A stretch of 64,000 nucleotides of DNA from CADEFQ01 sp050249415 (GTDB taxonomy: Bacteria; Pseudomonadota; Gammaproteobacteria; Steroidobacterales; Steroidobacteraceae): contig JBFWQO010000009.1 in assembly GCA_050249415.1 (NCBI GenBank), positions 133,653 through 197,652 on the forward strand. The letters are read 5' to 3'. Of the stretch, positions 50,506 through 57,582 are shown in pieces. Position 1 is the stretch's first letter, and each line of letters opens with the position of its first letter. The notes below the pieces were generated by a model that saw only the letters and a program-made list of their open reading frames with translations, searched no databases and was not told where the DNA came from. Both the position numbers and the translations under genes were made by a program.

Positions 50506-51224
50506 GCCAGTTCGGAGAAGCTTTCCGAGTGGACGGCGGTCAGCGCCGGCACCTCATCCAGCGCCTCGTCAAGATTGCTCCTCGTCAGCACCTGCGCCCC
50601 ATAGCGGATGAACTCTGCTGGCCAGCTCAACGATGTATCCATCGCCACCGACTCCATCAGGAACAGCAGCCGCCCGAGCCGCAGCGCCTCCCAACCCTGG
50701 TGGATCGTGCCGCTCTTCTCGCCAGCTTCGACAATCACCGTCGCGTCGGTCAGCAAGGCCATCAGCCGATTGCGAATCGGAAAATTCTTCGGCGTAACCG
50801 CGACCCCCGGCGCGAACTGGCTGACGAGCAAATGCTCGCGCGCAATGCGCGCCTGCAGCGCCGCATTCTCCTTCGGATAACTCACATCGAGCGGCGTGCC
50901 GATCACAGCGATCGTGCGTCCTCCGGCTTCAATAGCCGTCTCGTGCGCAACCCGATCGATCCCTTCGGCAAGGCCGCTCACGACCACCATGTCATGTCGC
51001 ACCAGCGCGCGCACCAGCACCTGCGCGCGGCGCATCCCCTCCTCCGACGCCTTGCGCGAACCCACGACCGACACACGCGGCCCGCGCCTCAGCAGCGACT
51101 CATCACCCTGCAGAAAGAGCGTGCGCGGTGCATTGCGCTCCTCGACATCGTTAAGCATGCCCAGGAATTCGGCCGGCGAAGCACTCCGGAAAGAATCATC
51201 CCGCACGACAGGCTCTGCGCTCAT
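50502..51224 (-). CDS. DprA/Smf-like SLOG-fold protein
   Basis: A 240-residue Rossmann-type DprA domain: RVSVVGSRKASEEGMRRAQ, VVSGLAEGIDRVAHETAI, FPIRNRLMALLTDATVIVEA and GTIHQGWEALRLGR. It lacks the extra N-terminal SAM and C-terminal winged-helix parts of house-keeping DprA, so a nucleotide-sensing SLOG role is likely. I chose ATG 51224 (MSAEPVVRDD). Its stop overlaps the phosphoribosyltransferase start. From memory, DprA-type and phosphoribosyltransferase-type proteins also occur together in phage-linked toxin-antitoxin or defence loci. Confidence 0.85.
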   Translation of the reverse strand: MSAEPVVRDDSFRSASPAEFLGMLNDVEERNAPRTLFLQGDESLLRRGPRVSVVGSRKASEEGMRRAQVLVRALVRHDMVVVSGLAEGIDRVAHETAIEAGGRTIAVIGTPLDVSYPKENAALQARIAREHLLVSQFAPGVAVTPKNFPIRNRLMALLTDATVIVEAGEKSGTIHQGWEALRLGRLLFLMESVAMDTSLSWPAEFIRYGAQVLTRSNLDEALDEVPALTAVHSESFSELA

Positions 51225-51242
51225 GGTGCGAGCGTAGCGCAA

Positions 51243-51547
51243 AGAAGCGAGTCTCGCGGCCAGACTGTCATTCGCATCGCGCCCCTCCTCGCTGCGTACC
51301 TGCGCCCCACCCGGGAATCTGGAGTTCCAACCTGAGTTTTAATTATAAATCAATAACTTAGACGAACCGCATGGCGAAACCTTCTGTAAATTCACGCGGA
51401 ACACCCTTTCTGGCCAAACCCACTCGATTCTCGACGCGACAGATCGCTCACGCAGCGTCAACAATTTCCGCGACGCACCGGACGCGCTCATCTCGCACCA
51501 CCGCGACGCACGGCCTCCCGGAGCGCCCAACTGAAGGAGCACTGACC
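51243..51547. other. intergenic region, A+T-rich promoter-like part
   Basis: About 300 bp between the divergent DprA-like and AlpA-like genes. The stretch near 51336-51360 is unusually A+T-rich and could hold promoters for either side. Confidence 0.4.
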
Positions 51548-51862
51548 ATGGAACGCCATCGGATTTCCCAGGCCACCTTGGGCCCCGCGCGCGCCACGCG
51601 CGGCCGCCCCGCTGCGCCGCTGAACTACCTGCCCGGCGCGCCGGTCGCCGCCCCGATGCAACTGCTGCGCATCGCCGACATCTGCCGCCTCTTTCGCATC
51701 AGCAAGCCGACCTTCTGGCGCATGCGCAAAGACCCGGCCTTCCCGTCGCCGGCCGACATCAGCCCGGGCGTCGTCGGCTGGTACGCGAGCGATATCGAAA
51801 CCTGGGTCAACTCCCGGCGCCGCGCCACCGGCCGCGCCAGCACCCTGCCGCCGCTGCGCTAA
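51548..51862 (+). CDS. AlpA-like regulator/excisionase-type protein
   Basis: A 104-residue protein with a MerR-like helix-turn-helix of the AlpA family: LLRIADICRLFRISKPTFWR then GVVGWYASDIETWVNSRRR. AlpA proteins regulate or assist excision of integrative elements. ATG 51548 follows AAGGAG at 9 nt. It lies next to attR, the usual place. Confidence 0.87.
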   Translation: MERHRISQATLGPARATRGRPAAPLNYLPGAPVAAPMQLLRIADICRLFRISKPTFWRMRKDPAFPSPADISPGVVGWYASDIETWVNSRRRATGRASTLPPLR

Positions 51863-52158
51863 AGCCGCACACGCCCCAGCTTCATCGCCCGCACGTTGGC
51901 GCGCCCCGCCCCCCAGATTCTTCGCGCACGAGACAACGACGCGCTGCTGCTCAACGTGCTCGCCGAACTCCGCGTATCCCCACCCGGCTAATCCGAGCGC
52001 CCGACCCCCAATCACCCAGCACTGCCAGATGGTCTTGAGACCGCCGCTCTCGCGCGCGAAGTGGCGGCCGGAATCGCGCGGCAATGTCGCCTCGACGGTC
52101 GCCCTTCTGGCGCCGCGAATGCCCGTCAGAGCGCTCACGAAATCTCGCTTCCGCAAAC
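51863..52158. other. right end of the element, no gene seen
   Basis: About 300 bp between the AlpA-like gene and the arm-type repeats; short frames have no family features. Confidence 0.5.
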
Positions 52159-52178
52159 TGACCCCAGAGCTGACCCCA
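52159..52178. repeat. candidate integrase arm sites, right end
   Basis: Two direct copies of TGACCCCA (52159-52166 and 52171-52178), matching the pair at 38299-38317, 25 bp inside attR. Confidence 0.5.
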
Positions 52179-52202
52179 ACTGGTTAGTGACCTGCGCGTT
52201 TT

Positions 52203-52251
52203 TATTGGTCGGAGCGCCGAGATTTGAACTCGGGACCCCTTGCACCCCATG
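52203..52251. repeat. attR: 49-bp repeat inside tRNA-Pro
   Basis: Identical to 38129-38177. It covers the 3' part of the intact tRNA-Pro gene, so integration rebuilt the tRNA. Confidence 0.93.
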
Positions 52252-52282
52252 CAAGTGCGCTACCAGGCTGCGCCACGCTCCG
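52206..52282 (-). tRNA. tRNA-Pro(GGG)
   Basis: A 77-nt cloverleaf on the minus strand: acceptor CGGAGCG/CGCTCCG, D arm GCGC-loop-GCGC, anticodon stem CTTGC/GCAAG with loop ATGGGGT (anticodon GGG), T arm, encoded CCA. It is the integration site of the element. Confidence 0.96.
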
Positions 52283-52346
52283 ACACGATTTTTCTTTGCG
52301 CGGATGATACCACCCGCACCGCCGCGACGCGCGGCGGTCGCGCCGC

Positions 52347-52703
52347 TCAGCGGCGCAGGACCTTCAGCATGTCCTCGAGTTCCATGCGCACCTGGCGCAC
52401 GATCTGCTGGCTCTGCGTCGTATCCGTGCGCGCCTCTTCGCCCGCGAGCTTGTTGCGCGCGCCGCCGATCGTGAAACCCTGCTCATAAAGCAGGCTCCTG
52501 ATCTGGCGGATCACGATGACGTCCTGACGCTGGTAGTAGCGGCGGTTGCCGCGTCGCTTCACCGGCTTCAGCGACGGGAATTCCTGTTCCCAGTAGCGCA
52601 GCACGTGCGGCTTCACGCCGCACAGGTCGCTCACTTCACCGATCGTGAAATATCGCTTGCCCGGGATGGCCGGCAGGAGGTCGTTATTCTTTGGTTCCAG
52701 CAT
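52347..52703 (-). CDS. MerR-family regulator
   Basis: A 118-residue MerR-type protein: YFTIGEVSDLCGVKPHVLRY followed by EFPSLKPVKRRGNRRYYQR (helix-turn-helix plus wing) and a short helix. No metal-binding cysteines are in the C-terminal part. It overlaps ihfA by 20 bp, a conserved neighbour in Gammaproteobacteria. Target unknown. Confidence 0.9.
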   Translation of the reverse strand: MLEPKNNDLLPAIPGKRYFTIGEVSDLCGVKPHVLRYWEQEFPSLKPVKRRGNRRYYQRQDVIVIRQIRSLLYEQGFTIGGARNKLAGEEARTDTTQSQQIVRQVRMELEDMLKVLRR

Positions 52704-52983
52704 AGGCCTCGACCCGAGCCTTCAACTTCTGCCCGGGACGGAATGTCACCACACGACGGGCCGTGATGGGAATCTCCTCGCCTGTCTTCGGATTGCGACC
52801 CGGACGCTGGTTCTTGTCGCGCAGATCGAAATTGCCGAAGCCGGACAACTTGACCTGTTCGCCATTCGAAAGCGCTGCGCGCACTTCCTCGAAGAACAGA
52901 TCGACGAGCTCACGCGCTTCACGTTTGTTCAACCCGAGTTGGTTGAACAGCGCTTCGGCCATTTCCGCCTTGGTCAGGGCCAT
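52684..52983 (-). CDS. ihfA: integration host factor subunit alpha
   Basis: A 99-residue HU/IHF-fold DNA-bending protein: MALTKAEMAEALFNQLGLNK, GNFDLRDKNQRPGRNPKTGE (the DNA-minor-groove arm) and ARRVVTFRPGQKLK. Placement directly after pheT is the classic location of ihfA. It bends DNA in recombination and transcription, and could assist the integrase of the neighbouring element. Confidence 0.96.
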   Translation of the reverse strand: MALTKAEMAEALFNQLGLNKREARELVDLFFEEVRAALSNGEQVKLSGFGNFDLRDKNQRPGRNPKTGEEIPITARRVVTFRPGQKLKARVEAYAGTKE

Positions 52984-52985
52984 CC

Positions 52986-55364
52986 CTACTCTCTAATTCT
53001 TGCGGCCAGCACGCTCGCGAGGTCGGCCACCACGGCCGCCACCGCCCTGTCCGCGTCCTGATCGGTCAGGGTGCGAGATTTATCCTGAAAAATCAAGCCT
53101 AAAGCGACGCTTTTTCGTCCGGATTCTATGCCGGCCCCCCGGTAAACATCGAACACCACGAGATCGCGCAGCAGGCTCGATCCCGACAAGGTTACACGTT
53201 CGCGAATCGCGCTTAAAGGCGTCGCATCGTCGACCACGATCGCGATGTCGCGCCTCACCTGCGGGAACCGCGAAACCTCGTGAAACTGTGGTTTTTCCAC
53301 CGACAACGCGGCGTACTCCAGTTCGAACAGCACCGGTACATATGTCAAGTCGAGCGCCCGGACGAGGTCGGGGTGCAGTTCGCCGATCCAGCCTATCGCG
53401 CGCGCGCCCCGCAGGACGCGCGCCGTGCGCCCGGGGTGCAGGCACGGCAGGCGATCGGCGACGAACTTGAAATCCGTGCTCCCCGTCGTCGCGAGAAGCG
53501 CCTCGAGATCGCCCTTGAGGTCGTGGAAATCGACCGCGGCCCGTGCCACGCCCCACTGTTCCGGTGCGCGCGCACCGCACGCAACACCCGCGAGCATGTC
53601 GAATTCCCGCGTGCCTGCGCCCTCCGCGACGAACACATTGCCGCGTTCGACGAGGCGCACGCGATCGTGCTGGCGACGAAGATTCTCCCGTAGCGCGCGC
53701 AGCAATCCCGGCCACAGCGACACGCGCATCACCGCGAGGTCGCTCGCGATCGGATTGGCGAGCGCCAGTGCCGTTGCATCCGCGAAGAGCAGTTGCTGCA
53801 GGCCCGGATCCACGAACGCGTAACTGATCGACTCGTGGTAACCGCGCGCGGCGAGGACTTCGAGCACACGCGCCTCGTCCGGCACCGACGAGGCAACCGC
53901 GGCGATGCGTTGCGCGGCCGCGAGTCGTGCAGCCGGTATGGCCTCGAAGCCTGCCAGCCGGGCCACTTCCTCGATCAGGTCCGCCTCGATCGTGAGGTCG
54001 AAGCGAAAGCCCGGCGGGGTCGCTTCCCAGCCATCGGCCGTCGCCGCTACGGTCATCCCGAGTGCGCGCAAGTGAGTCTCCACCCCGCGATCCTGTGGAG
54101 CCACGCCGAGCACTCGCGCCAGGCGCGTCTTTCGCAATCGCACGGGCGCGCGGCCTGGCAGGTGCTCGGCACGCTCGACGACCTGCGTGGGGCCCGGTGT
54201 ACCGCCCGCAATCCCGACGAGCAGCGCGGTCGCGCGCTCGATCGCGCGCGCTTGTCCTTCCGGATCGACGCCCCGTTCGAAGCGCTGGCTCGCGTCGGTG
54301 TGCAGCCCGTGACGGCGACCGCGACCGGCGAGCGCTCGCGGGCTGAACCACGCGCTCTCGAAGAATACGTCGGTGGTGGCGGCGGTCACGGCCGCGCGCG
54401 CGCCCCCCATGATGCCCGCGAGCCCGATGGCCCCCTCGTCGTCTGCGATCACGAGTTCATCGCCGTTGAGCGTGATGGCCCGGCCGTCGAGCAGCGTGAG
54501 CGGCTCGCCGGTCGCGGCGACGCGTGCGCGCACATCGCCACGCAATGTCGCGAGATCGTACGCGTGCATCGGCTGGCCGAGTTCGAGCAGCACGTAGTTC
54601 GTGACGTCGACCACGGGGCTGATCGAGCGCTGGCCCGCGCGTCGGAGCCGCTCGCGCAGCCACAACGGTGTCGGGCGCAGGTTGTCGACGCCGCGGATCA
54701 CGCGCCCGACGAAGCGCGGCGCAGCCTTCGGCGCGTCGAGGCGCACGGCGCGGCTCTCGCCGCTCCCGGCGGGAACCCCATGCAGTGCGGGGCCCGCGAC
54801 CTTGCGCCCCTCGCCGAGGATCGCCGCGACTTCGCGCGCGACACCGAGCACCGACATCGCGTCGCCGCGGTTCGGCGTGACATTCAGCTCGAGCACCGCA
54901 TCGTCGAGATCGAGCCACGCACGCACGTCGCGGCCGACCGGCGCATCCGCCGGAAACTCGAGGATGCCCTCGGAATTCTCGGCGAGGCCCAGCTCCTTCG
55001 CCGAACACAACATGCCGGATGATTCAACGCCGCGCAGTTTCGCGGCCTTGATACGCAGGCCGCCCGGCAACCCGGCGCCGACGACGGCCAGCGCGGACTT
55101 CAGCCCCGCGCGGGCATTGGCAGCGCCGCACACGATCTGCAGCGGCGCGCCCTCGCCGATCGACACGCGGCACACCTGCAGCTTTTCGGCCTGCGGGTGG
55201 CGCTCGGCCGACAGAATTTCGGCGACGACGACACCCGCGAACGGCGGCGCCGCCGGCGCGATGCCCTCGAGCTCGAAGCCCGCGAGTGTCAGCCGATCGC
55301 CGAGTGCGCGCGCATCGATGCCGACGGGCACCCACTCGGCGAGCCATGAAATCGGGATTTTCAT
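52986..55364 (-). CDS. pheT: phenylalanine-tRNA ligase beta subunit
   Basis: A 792-residue subunit: tRNA-binding OB-fold N-terminal domain (VVVAEILSAERHPQAEKLQVC), B3/B4 editing domain, B5 domain, catalytic-like core and C-terminal anticodon-binding FDX-ACB domain (EVSRFPQVRRDIAIVVD). It forms the alpha2beta2 enzyme with pheS, which ends just before it. Confidence 0.97.
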   Translation of the reverse strand: MKIPISWLAEWVPVGIDARALGDRLTLAGFELEGIAPAAPPFAGVVVAEILSAERHPQAEKLQVCRVSIGEGAPLQIVCGAANARAGLKSALAVVGAGLPGGLRIKAAKLRGVESSGMLCSAKELGLAENSEGILEFPADAPVGRDVRAWLDLDDAVLELNVTPNRGDAMSVLGVAREVAAILGEGRKVAGPALHGVPAGSGESRAVRLDAPKAAPRFVGRVIRGVDNLRPTPLWLRERLRRAGQRSISPVVDVTNYVLLELGQPMHAYDLATLRGDVRARVAATGEPLTLLDGRAITLNGDELVIADDEGAIGLAGIMGGARAAVTAATTDVFFESAWFSPRALAGRGRRHGLHTDASQRFERGVDPEGQARAIERATALLVGIAGGTPGPTQVVERAEHLPGRAPVRLRKTRLARVLGVAPQDRGVETHLRALGMTVAATADGWEATPPGFRFDLTIEADLIEEVARLAGFEAIPAARLAAAQRIAAVASSVPDEARVLEVLAARGYHESISYAFVDPGLQQLLFADATALALANPIASDLAVMRVSLWPGLLRALRENLRRQHDRVRLVERGNVFVAEGAGTREFDMLAGVACGARAPEQWGVARAAVDFHDLKGDLEALLATTGSTDFKFVADRLPCLHPGRTARVLRGARAIGWIGELHPDLVRALDLTYVPVLFELEYAALSVEKPQFHEVSRFPQVRRDIAIVVDDATPLSAIRERVTLSGSSLLRDLVVFDVYRGAGIESGRKSVALGLIFQDKSRTLTDQDADRAVAAVVADLASVLAARIRE

Positions 55365-56387
55365 TCAGGCGCTCGCGAACTGGCGCAGGAAGCGCAGGTC
55401 GCTCTCGAAGAAGAGGCGCAGGTCGTTGACGCCGTAACGCAGCATCGCGAGCCGGTCGATGCCGAAGCCGAACGCGTAGCCGGTCCAGCGCTCCGCGTCT
55501 ATCCCGCACTCGCGGAACACGTTCGGGTGCACCATGCCGCAGCCCGCCACTTCGAGCCAGCCCGTGTGCTTGCACACGCGGCAACCCTTGCCGTCGCAGA
55601 ATACGCAGGTGATATCCACTTCCGCCGAGGGCTCGGTGAACGGAAAATACGAGGGCCGCAGCCGCAGCGCGAGGTCGCGCTCGAAGAAACCCTGCATGAA
55701 ATCCTGCAGCGCGGCCTTCATGTTCGCGAAGCTCACGCCCTCGTCGACCACGAGCCCCTCGAGCTGGTGGAACATCGGCGAGTGCGTCAGGTCGTGGTCG
55801 CAGCGATACACGCGCCCCGGCGCGATGAGCGCGAGCGGTGGCGCCCGTTCCAGCATCGTGCGCACCTGCACCGGCGAGGTGTGGGTGCGCAGCAACCGCC
55901 CGTCGGGGAAGTAGAACGTGTCGTGCATCGCCCGTGCGGGGTGATCGGGCGGAATGTTGAGCGCGTTGAAATTGTGGAAATCGTCCTCGATTTCCGGGCC
56001 CGCCTCGACCGTGAAACCCGCGTTGCGAAAGAGCTGCTCGATGCGCAGGCGCGCGAGCGTGACCGGGTGCAGGGTTCCGCGCCCTTCGCCCCGGCCCGGC
56101 AGCGTCACGTCGATGCGGCCGGCGATGAGTGCCTGTTCGACCGACGCGCGCTCGAGCGCCGCGCGGCGCACCTCGATCGCATCCTGCACGCGCGCCTTCG
56201 CCTCGTTGATGCGCTGGCCCGCCACGGGTCGCTCGGCGGCCGGCAGCGCACCGAGTGCTTTCAGCTGTTCGGTGAGCACACCCTTCTTGCCGAGCCAGTG
56301 CACGCGCGCGGCGTCGAGCGACGACAGGTCGTCGCTCGCGCCGATGGCCGCGAGTGCATCCTCGGTGAGACGGGCGAGCTCCGTCAC
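55365..56387 (-). CDS. pheS: phenylalanine-tRNA ligase alpha subunit
   Basis: A 340-residue class-II synthetase subunit with the N-terminal coiled-coil and catalytic core (HPARAMHDTFYF, THTSPVQVRTM, MFHQLEGLVVD, GCGMVHPNVFRECGID, GFGIDRLAMLRYG). Seven bases after rplT. Confidence 0.97.
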   Translation of the reverse strand: MTELARLTEDALAAIGASDDLSSLDAARVHWLGKKGVLTEQLKALGALPAAERPVAGQRINEAKARVQDAIEVRRAALERASVEQALIAGRIDVTLPGRGEGRGTLHPVTLARLRIEQLFRNAGFTVEAGPEIEDDFHNFNALNIPPDHPARAMHDTFYFPDGRLLRTHTSPVQVRTMLERAPPLALIAPGRVYRCDHDLTHSPMFHQLEGLVVDEGVSFANMKAALQDFMQGFFERDLALRLRPSYFPFTEPSAEVDITCVFCDGKGCRVCKHTGWLEVAGCGMVHPNVFRECGIDAERWTGYAFGFGIDRLAMLRYGVNDLRLFFESDLRFLRQFASA

Positions 56388-56393
56388 AGCGAC

Positions 56394-56756
56394 TTACGCC
56401 GCTGCGAGCGCTGCTTTGGCCTGCTTCGCGATCGCCTCGAAGGCCGGCGCATCGTGCACGGCGATTTCCGCCAGCACCTTGCGGTCGATCGTGATGCCGG
56501 CCTTGCGCAGGCCGTTCACGAGCTGGCTGTACGAGATGTCGTACAGGCGCGCCGCAGCATTGATGCGCGTGATCCACAGCGCCCGGAATTCGCGCTTCTT
56601 CGCGCGACGATCGCGGTACGCATACTGGCCCGCCTTGATCACCGCCTGTTTCGCGGTGCGATAGGTCTTGCGACGGGCGTTGTAATAACCCTTCGCCTTG
56701 CCCAGTACCTTCTTGTGACGGCGCCCGGCCGTCACGCCACGCTTGACTCGTGCCAT
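56394..56756 (-). CDS. rplT: ribosomal protein L20
   Basis: A 120-residue basic protein: MARVKRGVTAGRRHKKVLGK and ALWITRINAAARLYDISYSQ. Usual length and order in the infC-rpmI-rplT operon. Confidence 0.98.
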   Translation of the reverse strand: MARVKRGVTAGRRHKKVLGKAKGYYNARRKTYRTAKQAVIKAGQYAYRDRRAKKREFRALWITRINAAARLYDISYSQLVNGLRKAGITIDRKVLAEIAVHDAPAFEAIAKQAKAALAAA

Positions 56757-56775
56757 GACTCGTTACCTCGTGCCG

Positions 56776-56979
56776 TTACTTGTGGTTGGGGAGCAGTTGC
56801 GTCAAGCGACCGACGTCGCTCTCGTGCACGAGACTGCTGCCGCCCGAACGGGCGTGGCGCTTGACCTTGGGGGCCTTGTGGCCGAGGTTGTGGCGGCGGC
56901 CGGCGGCATAGCTCTTGAAGCCTTTCGCAGTCTTGCGAAAACGCTTCGCCGCCGCCCGGTTGGTTTTCAACTTGGGCAT
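56776..56979 (-). CDS. rpmI: ribosomal protein L35
   Basis: A 67-residue basic protein starting MPKLKTNRAAAKRFRKT. I chose ATG 56979, with AGGAG at good spacing; the ATG 6 bp upstream is too close to the ribosome site. Confidence 0.96.
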   Translation of the reverse strand: MPKLKTNRAAAKRFRKTAKGFKSYAAGRRHNLGHKAPKVKRHARSGGSSLVHESDVGRLTQLLPNHK

Positions 56980-57057
56980 GCTCATCTCCTTTTATAGCCA
57001 GAGCTCGCAAGACCCGCAGCGGGCCCGCTCGCTCGCGGACCGGCAGTTACCCGCCGG

Positions 57058-57573
57058 TCACTTCTTCTTGGGCGCGAAGACCATCACCATCTGGCGCCCC
57101 TCCATGAGCGGGTTCTGCTCGATGCTGCCGACACCGGCGAGGTCGAGTACCACCCGATCGAGGAGCTTGCGCCCGATCTCCTGATGCGCCATCTCACGGC
57201 CGCGGAACCTCAGGGTCACCTTGGCCTTGTCACCTTCGGTCAGGAAGCGAACGAGATTTCGCAGCTTGACCTGGTAATCGTTCTCGTCCGTGCCTGGACG
57301 AAACTTCACTTCCTTGACCTGGATCTGCTTCTGCTTCTTCTTCGCGGAGTGCGCCTTCTTGTTCTGTTCGAACAGGAATTTGCCGTAGTCCATCACGCGC
57401 ACCACGGGCGGGTCCGCCGTGGGCGACACTTCCACGAGATCGAGCCCGGCAGATGTCGCCATCTGCAGCGCGTCGTACCTGGACATGACTCCCGCCTGGG
57501 AGCCGTCGGCTGCAATCACCCGCACTTGCGGTGCGTTGATCTCGTCATTGCGCCGGACGCGCTTGCTTGCAAT
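57058..57573 (-). CDS. infC: translation initiation factor IF-3, non-canonical start codon
   Basis: IF-3 of ~171 residues: RRNDEINAPQVRVIAADGSQ, VVRVMDYGKFLFEQNKK, VKFRPGTDENDYQVKLRNL and TLRFRGREMAHQEIG. No ATG or GTG exists at the proper N-terminus; the frame after the thrS stop reads TTT-ATA-GCC-ATT-GCA-AGC. The start is thus ATT (57573) or ATA (57579). GGAGG at 57592-57588 is 8 nt from ATA and 14 nt from ATT. Rare starts let IF-3 limit its own translation, as with AUU in E. coli. Confidence 0.93.
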   Translation of the reverse strand: MASKRVRRNDEINAPQVRVIAADGSQAGVMSRYDALQMATSAGLDLVEVSPTADPPVVRVMDYGKFLFEQNKKAHSAKKKQKQIQVKEVKFRPGTDENDYQVKLRNLVRFLTEGDKAKVTLRFRGREMAHQEIGRKLLDRVVLDLAGVGSIEQNPLMEGRQMVMVFAPKKK

Positions 57574-57582
57574 GGCTATAAA

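Larger units (their letters stand above)
38129..52251. mobile_element. integrative mobilizable element in tRNA-Pro(GGG)
   Basis: A ~14.1-kb element bounded by a perfect 49-bp direct repeat (38129-38177 and 52203-52251) equal to the 3' part of the intact tRNA-Pro gene. A tyrosine integrase lies beside the left repeat and an AlpA-like regulator beside the right. It also contains a MOBQ relaxase, a small mobilization protein and an RSF1010-type oriT, but no complete conjugation apparatus. It can therefore integrate and be mobilised by a helper. Its cargo genes are mixed in base use, several being richer in A+T than the flanks. Confidence 0.92.
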
